64,000 bases of DNA, from positions 596,001 through 660,000 of the forward strand of contig NZ_CP075191.1 of NCBI RefSeq assembly GCF_020510625.1, given 5' to 3'. The notes beneath the pieces are model-generated. The model was given only the letters and a program-made list of their open reading frames with translations, was not told where the DNA came from and searched no databases. Shown piece after piece: positions 28,878 to 38,600 of this stretch. Position numbers and translations under genes: made by a program. The number at the start of each line of letters is the position of its first letter. The stretch's first letter is position 1. Source of the DNA: Ferribacterium limneticum (GTDB lineage Bacteria > Pseudomonadota > Gammaproteobacteria > Burkholderiales > Rhodocyclaceae).

Positions 28878-31019
28878 ATGTCTGATCTGCTCGCCAATCT
28901 AAATTCTCCCCAGTTGCAGGCAGTGACCCTGCCGCCCGTGCATGCGCTGATCCTTGCCGGGGCTGGCAGCGGCAAGACCCGCGTGCTGACGACGCGCATT
29001 GCGTGGCTGATTTCGACCAGCCAGGTTGGGCCGCATGGGATTCTGGCGGTGACCTTCACCAACAAGGCGGCCAAGGAAATGACGGCACGCCTGTCTTCGC
29101 TGGTGCCGATCAACGTCCGTGGCATGTGGATCGGCACCTTCCACGGGCTGTGCAATCGCCTGCTGCGGGCGCATTTCCGCGAGGCCGGCTTGCCGCAAAC
29201 CTTCCAGATTCTTGATTCGGCCGACCAACTGGCCATGGTCAAGCGCCTGCTGAAGAACCTGAATATCGACGACGAGAAATATCCGCCGCGCGAACTTTGC
29301 CATTTCATCAATGCCCATAAAGAGCAGGGCGTGCGTGCCGCGCAGGCCGAGGCTTACGACAATTACACGCAAAAGCGCGTCGAGATCTACGCCGAGTACG
29401 AGAACCAGTGCAACCGTGAGGGTGTCTGCGACTTCGCCGAGCTGCTGCTGCGCTGTTATGAATTGCTGCAGCGCAACGAACCTTTGCAGGCGCATTATCA
29501 GCAACGCTTCCGGCAGATTCTGGTCGACGAGTTCCAGGATACGAACGTCCTGCAATACCGCTGGCTGAAATTGCTGGCCGGCGGCGGGGCGAATATTTTT
29601 GCCGTGGGTGACGACGACCAGTCGATCTACCGTTTCCGTGGCGCCGAAGTCGGCAACATGCGTGAATTCGAGCGCGACTATGCCGGTGCCAACGTAATTC
29701 GCCTGGAGCAGAACTACCGCTCGCACGGCAATATCCTGGCCGCCGCCAACGCCATCATCAAGAACAACCGCGAACGTCTGGGCAAGAATCTGTGGACCGA
29801 TGCCGGGGACGGTGAGCCGATCCGCGCTTTCGAGGCGTATTCGGATCTCGACGAGGCGCGTTTCATTGTCGAGGAAATTCGCGAACTGGTCCGCGATGGC
29901 ATTTCGCCGACCCAGATCGCCATTCTTTATCGCTCGAATGCCCAGTCGCGGGTGCTGGAGCATGAACTGTTTACCAAGGGCGTGCCCTACAAGGTCTATG
30001 GCGGCCTGCGCTTCTTCGAGCGCCAGGAGGTCAAGCATGCGCTGGCCTACCTGCGCCTGCTGGGCAATCAGGACGACGATACGGCCTTCCTGCGCGTCGT
30101 CAATTTCCCGACCCGTGGCATCGGTGCCCGTTCGCTGGAAAACCTGCAGGCGACGGCGCACCAGATCAATTCCAGCCTCTATAACGCCGCGGCATCATTG
30201 ACCGGCAAGGCCGGGCAGACGGTGGGCGCCTTTGTCCGCCTGATCGAGACCTTGCGTCAGGAAACGGCCAATCTGCCCTTGCCCGAGATCATCGAGCATG
30301 TCGTCGAGAAGTCCGGTCTGGCCCAGCATTACCGGGTCGAGAAGGAAGGCCAGGAGCGGCTGGAGAACCTCGATGAACTGATCAACGCCGCCGCCACCTT
30401 TGTCGACGACGAAGGTGCCATCGGCGAAGGCGGGGCGCTGGCTTCCTTCCTGGCGCATGCCTCGCTGGAAGCCGGTGAGCATCAGGCCGGCGAAGGGCAG
30501 GAGGCAGTGCAGTTGATGTCGGTGCATGCCGCCAAGGGCCTGGAGTTCGACGTTGTCTTCATCAGCGGCCTTGAACAGGGCTTGTTCCCGCACGAGAACT
30601 CGGTCAATGAGGGCAAGGAGGGGCTGGAGGAAGAGCGTCGGCTGATGTACGTGGCCGTGACGCGGGCCCGCCAGCGCCTTTATGTTTCCTGCGCGCAAAC
30701 CCGCATGCTGCATGGCCAGACGCGTTATTGCATGCCATCGAGCTTCCTGGATGAAATCCCGGAAGGCCTGCTGCGCAAGCTGAACAAGAAGGCAGAGTCG
30801 GCTTCGACCGTGCCGGCCTTCGGCTCATTCGGGGGCGGTTATGCCGAGCCGGCAGCGGGTGGTTTGCGGGTCGGGCAGACGGTCGAGCATGCCAAGTTTG
30901 GCCTTGGCGTCATCGTTTCGTCCGAGGGGCGCGGTGCCGATGCGCGGGTCCAGGTGAATTTCGGTGGTGCCGGCATGAAGTGGCTGGCGCTGGAATACGC
31001 AAAACTGACGCCGGTGTAG
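28878..31019 (+). CDS. uvrD: DNA helicase II UvrD
   Basis: A 713-aa SF1A 3'-5' helicase for nucleotide excision and mismatch repair. Motif I is LAGAGSGKTRVL near residue 27, motif Ia TFTNKAAKEM, motif II ILVDEFQDTN, motif III GDDDQSIYRFRGA, motif IV LEQNYRS, motif V MSVHAAKGLEFDVVFI and motif VI RRLMYVAVTRARQRL. The C-terminal Tudor-like RNA-polymerase-binding domain is kept (VGQTVEHAKFGLGVIVSSEG). Length is close to E. coli UvrD. It is divergent from the 116-aa gene; no LexA box was found upstream. Confidence 0.96.
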   Translation: MSDLLANLNSPQLQAVTLPPVHALILAGAGSGKTRVLTTRIAWLISTSQVGPHGILAVTFTNKAAKEMTARLSSLVPINVRGMWIGTFHGLCNRLLRAHFREAGLPQTFQILDSADQLAMVKRLLKNLNIDDEKYPPRELCHFINAHKEQGVRAAQAEAYDNYTQKRVEIYAEYENQCNREGVCDFAELLLRCYELLQRNEPLQAHYQQRFRQILVDEFQDTNVLQYRWLKLLAGGGANIFAVGDDDQSIYRFRGAEVGNMREFERDYAGANVIRLEQNYRSHGNILAAANAIIKNNRERLGKNLWTDAGDGEPIRAFEAYSDLDEARFIVEEIRELVRDGISPTQIAILYRSNAQSRVLEHELFTKGVPYKVYGGLRFFERQEVKHALAYLRLLGNQDDDTAFLRVVNFPTRGIGARSLENLQATAHQINSSLYNAAASLTGKAGQTVGAFVRLIETLRQETANLPLPEIIEHVVEKSGLAQHYRVEKEGQERLENLDELINAAATFVDDEGAIGEGGALASFLAHASLEAGEHQAGEGQEAVQLMSVHAAKGLEFDVVFISGLEQGLFPHENSVNEGKEGLEEERRLMYVAVTRARQRLYVSCAQTRMLHGQTRYCMPSSFLDEIPEGLLRKLNKKAESASTVPAFGSFGGGYAEPAAGGLRVGQTVEHAKFGLGVIVSSEGRGADARVQVNFGGAGMKWLALEYAKLTPV

Positions 31020-31033
31020 TTTCCTCGTAAACC

Positions 31034-31792
31034 ATGTCCATCGCCTGGTTTTTCAAGAGTCTGCTGTCGGCCTTGCTGTTGCCGCCGGGTAACGGCCTGC
31101 TGCTGCTCGCCATTGCCGGCCTGGGGCGGCGTCGGCGCTGGGCTTTTTCACTGGCTTTCCTTGGTGCTTTCTTGCTGTTGCTGCAGTCCTTGCCGCTGGT
31201 GGGTAGCGCCTTGATGGGAACGCTGGAGCGGAGCGCCGGGCCGGTACTTCAGGAGGCGGCGGGCGCGCAGGCGATTGTCGTGCTGGGCAGCGGCCTGGAA
31301 CTGGATGCCGAGGAGTATGGCGGCGATACGGCCACCGATCGAACCCTGGTCAGAACCCGCTACGGCGCCATGCTGGCCCGTCGCTTGGCCCTGCCCGTAC
31401 TGGTTTCCGGTGGGCGCCCGGTCAATGCAGCGCGCTCCGAGGCCGAGGTGATGGCCGATATTCTGGAAAACGAGTTCAAGGTGCCGGTGCGCTGGCGCGA
31501 AATGCAGTCGCTGGACACGACCCAGAACGCAGCGCTGTCGGCGGCTATCCTCAAGGCAGCGGGTGTCCGGCGCATCGTGCTGGTCACCCAGGCTTTCCAC
31601 ATGCCGCGGGCGGTTCGCCTGTTCCGGGCGGCCGGGCTGGAGGTCGTTCCTGCGCCAACCCATTTCAAGGCAGGCGGCTTGGTTCCATTGAGTGTGAACG
31701 ACTTTTTGCCCAGAGCCTCGGCGCTCCATCACTCCTTTTACGCCCTGCATGAGTGGCTGGGAATCGCCTGGCTGGCCCTCACGGTGGAATGA
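31034..31792 (+). CDS. YdcF/ElyC-like membrane protein (DUF218)
   Basis: A 252-aa inner-membrane protein. Two N-terminal membrane segments (about residues 8-30 and 35-58) precede a DUF218 domain with AIVVLGSGLE, a conserved GGRPVNAARSEAEVM and IVLVTQAFHMPRAVRLFRAAGLEVVPAPT. E. coli ElyC of this family affects undecaprenyl-phosphate and envelope integrity; the chemistry is unknown. It follows uvrD by 14 nt and is likely cotranscribed. Confidence 0.88.
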   Translation: MSIAWFFKSLLSALLLPPGNGLLLLAIAGLGRRRRWAFSLAFLGAFLLLLQSLPLVGSALMGTLERSAGPVLQEAAGAQAIVVLGSGLELDAEEYGGDTATDRTLVRTRYGAMLARRLALPVLVSGGRPVNAARSEAEVMADILENEFKVPVRWREMQSLDTTQNAALSAAILKAAGVRRIVLVTQAFHMPRAVRLFRAAGLEVVPAPTHFKAGGLVPLSVNDFLPRASALHHSFYALHEWLGIAWLALTVE

Positions 31793-31848
31793 AGTCCGGC
31801 AGGGTGATAACCTCGCCCTGTTCAGATAACGACAACGAGGAGATGACC

Positions 31849-32823
31849 ATGCCCCACGCCATTCGCCTTCACCAGACCGGCGGACCGGAAGTGCTGTGCT
31901 GGGAGGCGGTCGATCTTCCCGCACCGGGGCCAGGCGAGGCGACGGTGCGTCAGCATGCGGTCGGCCTCAATTACATCGATACCTATCACCGGACCGGTTT
32001 GTACCCCTTGCCGCTGCCGTCGGGCATTGGCCTGGAAGGGGCGGGCGTGGTCGAGGCGGTCGGTGAGGGCGTCAGCGAGGTCAAGGTCGGCGACCGCGTC
32101 GCCTATGCCGGCGGGCCGATTGGTGCCTATGCCGAAGTGCGCAATATCCCAGCCCATCGCCTGCTGATCTTGCCGGATGCGATCAGCTTCGCGACTGGCG
32201 CGGCCATGATGCTGCAGGGCCTGACTGCGGCCTACCTCTTGCGCAAGACCTATCGGGTGCAGCCGGGCGATGCCGTGCTGATCCATGCCGCCGCTGGCGG
32301 TGTCGGGCTGATTGCCTGCCAGTGGGCCAAGGCACTGGGGGCGACGGTGATCGGTACCGTCGGCTCGGCCGCCAAGGCGGAACTGGCCAAGGCCCATGGT
32401 TGCGACCATGTGATCAATTACAGCAGCGAAAACTTTACCCAGCGCGTTCGCGAAATTACCGGCGGCGAGGGCGTGGCCGTCGTCTATGACGGCGTCGGCA
32501 AGGACACCTTCATGGGCTCGCTCGACAGTCTGCGGCCGATGGGCATGATGGTCGCCTACGGCAATGCCTCCGGCCCGGTGCCACCGCTCGATTTGTTGCT
32601 CCTGTCGCAGAAGGGCTCGCTGTTCATTACGCGACCGACCATCATGAGCTACACGGCCAAGCGGGCCGATCTGGTGGCGCTGGGGGCAGAATTGTTCGAG
32701 GCCGTCGTTTCCGGCCAGGTGCGGGTCGAGGTCAATCAGACCTACGCGCTGAAGGATGCCGCCCAGGCACACCGTGATCTTGAAGCCCGCAAGACGACGG
32801 GTTCCACCATTCTGCTGCCATGA
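31849..32823 (+). CDS. NADPH:quinone oxidoreductase (MDR family)
   Basis: A 324-aa zinc-free medium-chain reductase like E. coli QorA, reducing quinones with NADPH. Landmarks are LNYIDTYHRTGLYPLPLPSGIGLEGAGVV, the nucleotide-binding AAAGGVGLIACQWAKALGA and the closing KTTGSTILLP. ATGs at 31843 and 31849 share one good ribosome binding site (GAGGAG); the second has the better 8-nt spacing. The stop overlaps the start of the TAXI gene, so they are translationally coupled. Confidence 0.93.
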   Translation: MPHAIRLHQTGGPEVLCWEAVDLPAPGPGEATVRQHAVGLNYIDTYHRTGLYPLPLPSGIGLEGAGVVEAVGEGVSEVKVGDRVAYAGGPIGAYAEVRNIPAHRLLILPDAISFATGAAMMLQGLTAAYLLRKTYRVQPGDAVLIHAAAGGVGLIACQWAKALGATVIGTVGSAAKAELAKAHGCDHVINYSSENFTQRVREITGGEGVAVVYDGVGKDTFMGSLDSLRPMGMMVAYGNASGPVPPLDLLLLSQKGSLFITRPTIMSYTAKRADLVALGAELFEAVVSGQVRVEVNQTYALKDAAQAHRDLEARKTTGSTILLP

Positions 32824-34145
32824 TGGCCAGGATCAAGGCGGGGCTGCTTTCACTGCGGGATTTGTTCGCCACGGCGTGGTGGATCATCCTGCTCGCCGCC
32901 ATCGGTTTTCTGATCGCCTACCAGTTTGTCGAGCCGGCGCCACCCAAGAAAATCGTCATCACGACCGGCGGCGAGAGCGGGGCCTATTACCAGTTCGCCC
33001 AGCGTTACGCGACGATCCTGGCCCGGGATGGCATCAAGCTTGAAGTCAAGGCGTCGGCCGGTTCGCTGGAAAACATCGAGCGACTGAAAAGTGGCGAGGC
33101 GCAGATCGGTTTCGTCCAGGGCGGCGTCGTGCCGCCCAAGGAAGACCCGGATGCCGAAGACGACTCCGGCCTGCTCTCGCTGGGCAGCCTGTTTTACGAA
33201 CCGGTCTGGGTCTTCTACCGTGGTGAGAAGGATTTGACCCGGCTCACCGAGCTCAAGGGCAAGCGCATCGCCATCGGCCAGGAAGGCTCCGGAGTGCGCC
33301 AGTTGGCGCAGCAATTGCTGCAGGCCAACGACATCCCGGCCGGCGACCATCTGGTCCCGCTTTCCGGCCTGAAGGCGGCCGAGGAGTTGCAGCAGGGGCG
33401 GATCGACGCCGCTTTCATCATCGCCGCCGAAAATGCGCCGGTTGTCCAGGTGCTGATCCGCTCGCCCGGCGTCAAGCTGATGAGCTTCGCCCAGGATAGA
33501 GCCTACCAGCGCCGCTTTCCCTTCCTGACCAAGCTGACCTTCCCGCGCGGCGTGGCCGATCTGGTGCGCGACTTCCCGCCGGACGACATCAAGGTGCTGG
33601 CCCCGACGGCCAACCTGATCATTCGCGACGACCTGCATCCGGCCCTGCAGACACTGCTGCTGCGCACGGCCAGCGAAGTGCATGGCAAATCCGGCTTCTT
33701 CCAGGATGCCGGGGAATTTCCCGCCTACAAGGACCAGATGCTGCCGCTGTCGCCCGATGCGGCGCGCTATTTCAAGTCGGGGCCGCCCTTCCTGCAGCGT
33801 TATCTGCCCTTCTGGCTGGCGGTGCTGGTCGACCGGCTGATCGTCATGCTGGTGCCGATCTTTGCCCTGCTCATTCCGCTGCTCAAGGTGGCGCCGGCCA
33901 TCTACACCTGGCGCATTCGCCGCAAGGTCTTCCTCTGCTATGGCGAGTTGAAGTTCCTCGAAGAGGATCTGACCCACCATTTCGAGGCGGCCAAAATGGA
34001 TGATTACCGCAACCGACTGGACGCCCTCGACGCCGAGGCCAGCCAGTTGCACGTGCCACTCGGTTTCACCGATCTGGTCTATACCCTGCGCGAACACGTC
34101 AATCTGGTGCGCAGCATCCTCGATAAACGGGAAAAACAAGCATGA
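32820..34145 (+). CDS. TAXI-family binding protein with membrane anchors
   Basis: A 441-aa protein. An N-terminal membrane segment (about residues 18-36) leads to a TRAP-type TAXI domain (KKIVITTGGESGAYYQFAQRYATILARDGIKLEVKASAGSLENIERL ... IGFVQGG). A second membrane segment near 330-350 (FWLAVLVDRLIVMLVPIFALLIPLL) is followed by a ~90-residue charged, probably coiled-coil cytoplasmic tail. Normal TAXI proteins are free periplasmic receptors for a TRAP permease; no permease is here. The cytoplasmic tail suggests signal transduction rather than uptake (inference). It overlaps both neighbours by 4 nt. Confidence 0.85.
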   Translation: MMARIKAGLLSLRDLFATAWWIILLAAIGFLIAYQFVEPAPPKKIVITTGGESGAYYQFAQRYATILARDGIKLEVKASAGSLENIERLKSGEAQIGFVQGGVVPPKEDPDAEDDSGLLSLGSLFYEPVWVFYRGEKDLTRLTELKGKRIAIGQEGSGVRQLAQQLLQANDIPAGDHLVPLSGLKAAEELQQGRIDAAFIIAAENAPVVQVLIRSPGVKLMSFAQDRAYQRRFPFLTKLTFPRGVADLVRDFPPDDIKVLAPTANLIIRDDLHPALQTLLLRTASEVHGKSGFFQDAGEFPAYKDQMLPLSPDAARYFKSGPPFLQRYLPFWLAVLVDRLIVMLVPIFALLIPLLKVAPAIYTWRIRRKVFLCYGELKFLEEDLTHHFEAAKMDDYRNRLDALDAEASQLHVPLGFTDLVYTLREHVNLVRSILDKREKQA

Positions 34146-34768
34146 AAGCCTTTCTTGTCGCCAACCCCAAGGGCGGTTCCGGCAAAAGTACGCTAGCGAC
34201 CAATCTGGCCGGCTATTTCGCCAATCAGGGCGAGGAAGTCATGCTCGGCGACATCGACCGCCAGCAATCGTCGCGTGAATGGCTGGCCATTCGCCCCTTT
34301 GCCCTGCCGACCATCGATACCTGGGAAGTCGGCGAGGACAAGATTTCCCGGCCGCCGAAAGGCACTTCACACGTCGTGCTCGATACCCCGGCCGGCCTGC
34401 ACGGCAGGATGCTGGAGCGCGTGCTCAAGTTGTCCACGCGTGTGATTGTGCCGGTGCAGCCTTCCATGTTCGACATGCTGGCAACCCGCCATTTTCTGAC
34501 CGAACTGCTGTCCGAAAAGGCCGTGCGCAAGGGCAAGGCCGATGTGGCGGTGATCGGCATGCGGGTCGATGCCCGAACGCGCGCCGCCGGCGAGCTGGAG
34601 CGCTTTTTTGCCACCTTCGATCTGCCGGTGCTGGCCTATCTGCGCGATACGCAGGTTTATGTCCAGGCCACAGCGGCCGGCATGACCATTTTTGACCTGC
34701 CGCCGTCACGCGCTGAGCGCGACGTCGATCAATGGCAGGCGATCATCGACTGGGTCAAGGCGGAGTAA
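34142..34768 (+). CDS. ParA-family ATPase
   Basis: A 208-aa P-loop protein of the ParA/MinD class. The deviant Walker A is KGGSGKST (residues 11-18), followed by LGDIDRQQSS with the switch region, and HVVLDTPAGLHGRML as Walker B. There is no N-terminal DNA-binding domain and no parB beside it, so it is an orphan that may position a protein rather than DNA. Its ATG overlaps the TAXI gene stop (ATGA), which links it to that membrane receptor. Confidence 0.88.
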   Translation: MKAFLVANPKGGSGKSTLATNLAGYFANQGEEVMLGDIDRQQSSREWLAIRPFALPTIDTWEVGEDKISRPPKGTSHVVLDTPAGLHGRMLERVLKLSTRVIVPVQPSMFDMLATRHFLTELLSEKAVRKGKADVAVIGMRVDARTRAAGELERFFATFDLPVLAYLRDTQVYVQATAAGMTIFDLPPSRAERDVDQWQAIIDWVKAE

Positions 34769-34811
34769 GGGCGCCTCGTTCCGCTGAACATGCCCCCGTC
34801 GCGGCGGCGGC

Positions 34812-37481
34812 TCAGTGAGCAGCGGTTTCTGGCTGCAGCCAGAGGGCCAGCTTGGCGTAAAGCAATTCCGGTTCGACCGGCTTGGTAATGAAGTCGGACA
34901 TGCCGGCCTCGATGCAGCGTTCCCGGTCTTCGCTGAAGGCATTGGCCGTCAGCGCCAGGATCGGGGTTGCGGCATATGCCGGCAGGCAGCGAATCGCCCG
35001 CGTTGCTTTCAGGCCATCCATTTTGGGCATTTGCATGTCCATCAGGATCAGGTCGTAGTGCTTGGCACTGGCCAGTTCAAGCGCCCTTTCACCATTCTCG
35101 GCCACATCGATTTGCAGGTCCGGAATCTCGGTCAGCAGTTCGAGCGCCACTTCGCGATTGAGCGGTTCATCTTCGGCCAGCAGCAGGTGTTTGTGGCCCA
35201 GGCTGGCGGGGCGCTGGGCGGGATTTTTGCCGACAGCCTGATGGATGGCTCGCGGCGGCGCCTTGTCCAGTCGGGCGGTCAGCGTGAAGCGACTGCCGAC
35301 GCCCGGGGTGCTGCTGATTTCGATTTCACCATGCATCAGGCGAATCAGTTGCCTGACGATGCTCAAGCCCAGCCCGGTGCCGCCATGCTGGCGGGTGGTC
35401 GAACCGTCGGCCTGTTCGAAGGGGGAAAATATCCGTTCCTGCGCCTCGGCGGGGATGCCGATGCCGCTGTCTTCGATGGCGATGCGGATGGCCAGATGAC
35501 CGGCGCTTTCCTCGGTGACGGCTGCGCTGAGCGAAATGTGGCCTTGTTCGGTAAATTTCAGCGCGTTGTCGAGCAGGTTGAGCAGAATCTGGCGCAGGCG
35601 CAGCGGATCGCCGAGCACTTCGGTGGCAGCGAGTTGCGGGCTGATGCGCAGGTCAAGGTGCAAGCCTTTGGCGGTGATTTTTTCGCCGACGAGGCTGACC
35701 ACATTGGCAATGACATCGCTGATACGCAGTGGAATCCGCTCCAGCGTCAGGCGGTCGGCGTCGATTTTGGTCAGGTCGAGGATGTCGTTGAGCAGGTGCA
35801 GCAGGTGATCGGCTGCGTTGCCGATCTTGTTCAGCTTGTTGCGTTGCGTGTCGTTTTCGCAGCTGCGGTTCAGCAGGTGCGTCATGCCGATGATGGCGTT
35901 CATCGGCGTCCGGAGTTCATGACTCATGTTGGCCAGGAAAGTGGTCTTGGCGCGATTCGCTGCCTCGGCGGCCTCCTTGGCCAGCAGCAGGTCGGCGGTG
36001 CGGGCTGCGACCTGCTCTTCGAGCTTGTCCCGGTGGCGCTGGAGTTCGGCTTCAGCCTGCTTGCGTTCGCTGATGTCGCGGCCGACGGTCACCAGGGCGT
36101 GGCGCGAGCCATCCGCCGCGAACAGCGGCACCTTGGCGATATCGAACACGCGCTCGCGTTGGCCCTCGACCGGGATCGTCAGTTCGTCGTGCAGCCGTTC
36201 GCCGTTCTGCCAGACCTGTTCGTCCGAGGCTTCCAGCGCGGCCAGCCGGGCATAGTCGAACTGGCCTGCCGCGGCGATTTCGCGACCCGTTTTCCCGTGG
36301 TAGCTGCTGCCGTCCAGGGCAAACAGACGAAGCAGCAAGGTGTTGGCTTCGGTCCACCGGCCGTCGCCATCCTTCAGGCAGACAATGTCGGGCATGGTGT
36401 TGATCAGGGTGCGCAGCCGCGTTTCATTCTCTTCGAGTCGATCGGCGTAGGCGGTGATGCTTCGCTGGAAGCGGCTTTTCCGGAGCAGCCAGAAAAAGCT
36501 CATCAAGCCGATCAGTGTGCCGGCCAGGGCAATGCTGATCGGGAGTTGCGATGCGGTGATGCTGTCGAATTCAGGGCGGCTGCGGAAGAGGGCGGTCCAT
36601 TGATGGCCGCCGAATTCGATGGAGAGCGCCACGTGCCAGCGACCGTGCGCCGTGCTGCCCTGGTCGGCATGGGAGTCGAAAAGCTGGTGCTCCGGCGTGG
36701 CTGCGCCGTCGTATAGCTCGATCTCGACGTCCTTGTTGTCGTGGCTGATCGCGCTGCGCATCAGGTCGTCGGCACGGAAGGGGCTGTAGGCGAAGCCGAG
36801 CAGCGCCTGGCGGCGTTCTTCGGTCGTCCCGTGCGGCATCGCCGAACGATAGACCGGGACGTAGAGGAGGAAGCCCGGTTGAACGTCTTGCCCGGTTTCC
36901 TGGACCAGGGTGACCTTGCCGGAGAGGGCGGGTTCGCCATAATCCCGGGCGTATTCCATGGCATCCCGGCGCACCGGCTCGGCAAACATGTCGTAGCCGA
37001 ATGCCCTCAGGTTGCGCCCGGCGAATGGTTCCAGGTAGATGATGCTGCTGTACTGTGGCCGCTCACCGGGCGGGGTGATGGCGTAATCCGTGAAGCCATC
37101 GGCGTGCATGGCGCGCTCATGGGCCGCCTTGTCGCGGGGGGCGATCATCTGGGCAAAGCCGATTCCCTGAATGCCGGGCAAGGTTTTTTCGAGCTGCAGG
37201 TGGGTGACGTATTCCCGCCACTCGTTGCGGTCTACGTGGTCGCTGGCGTGGAAGAGTGCGGCGGCGCCGCGCAGCACCTGGGCGTGTGCCGCCAGCCGGA
37301 AAAGTATATTGCTCCGCTCCTGTTCGGCGCGGTAAAGGAAGCGCTGGTAAATCTGTTCTTCGGTGGTCTGGCGAACCAGGGCGCAAATTGCGGTGGTGGC
37401 AATCAGGATCAGGATTAGCGCCAGCCAGGCCGCTCCCTCGCTAAAGACGGAGCGCGCCGGAAGGGGGCTGTTTCCGGTCAT
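34812..37481 (-). CDS. Hybrid sensor histidine kinase (CHASE-PAS-HisKA-HATPase-REC)
   Basis: An 889-aa membrane kinase. Order: membrane segment near residues 15-38; periplasmic CHASE domain to about 295 ([22 protein letters not shown]); second membrane segment near 315-333 ([18 protein letters not shown]); PAS domain about 345-470; HisKA with phospho-accepting His in [14 protein letters not shown]; HATPase with [12 protein letters not shown] and [11 protein letters not shown]-terminal receiver with Asp in [18 protein letters not shown] domains bind extracellular small molecules. ATG 37481 is chosen; GTGs at 37508 and 37547 are possible. No partner regulator gene adjoins. Confidence 0.92.
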   Translation of the reverse strand: MTGNSPLPARSVFSEGAAWLALILILIATTAICALVRQTTEEQIYQRFLYRAEQERSNILFRLAAHAQVLRGAAALFHASDHVDRNEWREYVTHLQLEKTLPGIQGIGFAQMIAPRDKAAHERAMHADGFTDYAITPPGERPQYSSIIYLEPFAGRNLRAFGYDMFAEPVRRDAMEYARDYGEPALSGKVTLVQETGQDVQPGFLLYVPVYRSAMPHGTTEERRQALLGFAYSPFRADDLMRSAISHDNKDVEIELYDGAATPEHQLFDSHADQGSTAHGRWHVALSIEFGGHQWTALFRSRPEFDSITASQLPISIALAGTLIGLMSFFWLLRKSRFQRSITAYADRLEENETRLRTLINTMPDIVCLKDGDGRWTEANTLLLRLFALDGSSYHGKTGREIAAAGQFDYARLAALEASDEQVWQNGERLHDELTIPVEGQRERVFDIAKVPLFAADGSRHALVTVGRDISERKQAEAELQRHRDKLEEQVAARTADLLLAKEAAEAANRAKTTFLANMSHELRTPMNAIIGMTHLLNRSCENDTQRNKLNKIGNAADHLLHLLNDILDLTKIDADRLTLERIPLRISDVIANVVSLVGEKITAKGLHLDLRISPQLAATEVLGDPLRLRQILLNLLDNALKFTEQGHISLSAAVTEESAGHLAIRIAIEDSGIGIPAEAQERIFSPFEQADGSTTRQHGGTGLGLSIVRQLIRLMHGEIEISSTPGVGSRFTLTARLDKAPPRAIHQAVGKNPAQRPASLGHKHLLLAEDEPLNREVALELLTEIPDLQIDVAENGERALELASAKHYDLILMDMQMPKMDGLKATRAIRCLPAYAATPILALTANAFSEDRERCIEAGMSDFITKPVEPELLYAKLALWLQPETAAH

Positions 37482-37583
37482 CGGAGAAGGGGTTGGCGAA
37501 ATTTTCACTATTGCCCGATTTGGTGATTTACCGAGCCACCATATCACTTTATCGGGCCGGCGTGGAGTGGGGGAAACCCCGTG

Positions 37584-38495
37584 TTAAAGCCCAGCGGTCA
37601 GGGGCTCGATAGTCGCCGGTTCCGCCAGTTCGTCGAGAAACCAGTTCAGCGCCTTGCCGCTTTGCCGGGTGCGCCAGGCGAGGTGCAGCGGCATGGGGTT
37701 GCGCGGGTCGGCCAGCACTTTCTCGACCAGGCGCCCGGCGGCGATTTCCGGGTCGGCCAGCCAGCGCGGCAGGTGGCCGATGCCCAGGCCGGCGACCTGG
37801 GCCGCGGCCTTGGCGCGGATGTCGGGCACGCGCAGGATTTCCTGGCCTTCGATCAGGCCGATGGTGCGCGCCGCGAGTTCCTGCGAGGTATCGGCGATGG
37901 CGATGGTGCGATGGCGCAGCAGTTCGCTGTTGGGGATCGGTTCCGGCCAGGCGGCCAGCGGGTGGCTCGGGGCAATGGCGAAGACGAACTGGCTGTGCCG
38001 GCAGAGCAGGCGGGTGGCAATGCCGCTGCGTGCCGGCATGTCGCCGCTGGCGCCGATCACCAGGTCGGCCCGGTCGGTGGCCAGGGCGTCCCAGGTGCCG
38101 CCCAGCACCTCGTGGCTGAGGCGCAGCTGGGTGCTGTGGCCGGCGGCGTAAAAGCGTTCCAGCATGGGGTAGAGGCGCTCGACGGGAATGATCGTGTCGA
38201 TGGCAATGCGCAGCTCGGCCTCCCAGCCCTGGGCGATGCGCTGGACGCGCCGCTCCAGCTCGCTGGCGGTGCGCAGCAGGTGGCGGCCGTCTTCGAGCAG
38301 GGTGCGCCCGGCATCGTTCAGCGTGGCGCGGCGGCCTTCGCGCAGGAACAGCGTGGCGCCAAGTTCGTCTTCCAGCTTGGCGATGGCGTGCGACAAGGCG
38401 GAGGGGACGCGATGCAGCGCCGTTGCGGCGGCGGTGAAGCTGCCGTGGCGCTCGATGGCGTCGAGAATGAGCAGCAGATCGAATGAAATCTTCAT
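37584..38495 (-). CDS. LysR-family transcriptional regulator
   Basis: A 303-aa regulator. The N-terminal winged HTH is FDLLLILDAIERHGSFTAAATALHRVPSALSHAIAKLEDELGATLFLREGRRATLNDAG; the C-terminal part is the usual ligand-binding domain. It is divergent from the pirin/flavodoxin pair with 105 nt between, and a TAATA-N6-TATTA dyad lies in that gap. It probably controls the pair, and the ligand may be a quinone or electrophile given the neighbours (inference). Confidence 0.93.
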   Translation of the reverse strand: MKISFDLLLILDAIERHGSFTAAATALHRVPSALSHAIAKLEDELGATLFLREGRRATLNDAGRTLLEDGRHLLRTASELERRVQRIAQGWEAELRIAIDTIIPVERLYPMLERFYAAGHSTQLRLSHEVLGGTWDALATDRADLVIGASGDMPARSGIATRLLCRHSQFVFAIAPSHPLAAWPEPIPNSELLRHRTIAIADTSQELAARTIGLIEGQEILRVPDIRAKAAAQVAGLGIGHLPRWLADPEIAAGRLVEKVLADPRNPMPLHLAWRTRQSGKALNWFLDELAEPATIEPLTAGL

Positions 38496-38521
38496 GTGAA
38501 AATAATTGAACGGTAGTGTCG

Positions 38522-38537
38522 TAATAATTCGCTATTA
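38522..38537. promoter_or_regulatory. LysR-type dyad TAATA-N6-TATTA
   Basis: A perfect interrupted dyad centred in the divergent LysR-pirin gap, containing T-N11-A spacing as LysR operators do. Confidence 0.5.
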
Positions 38538-38600
38538 ATGGCTGAACTCTATGCCTAATATGGAAACTAATCCATACAATCAATTCACAAAGGATTTTCC

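Noticed and set aside
34815..36716. A 633-codon open frame on the plus strand opposite the hybrid histidine kinase
   Set aside because: Shadow frame; the kinase on the other strand has all expected motifs in order.
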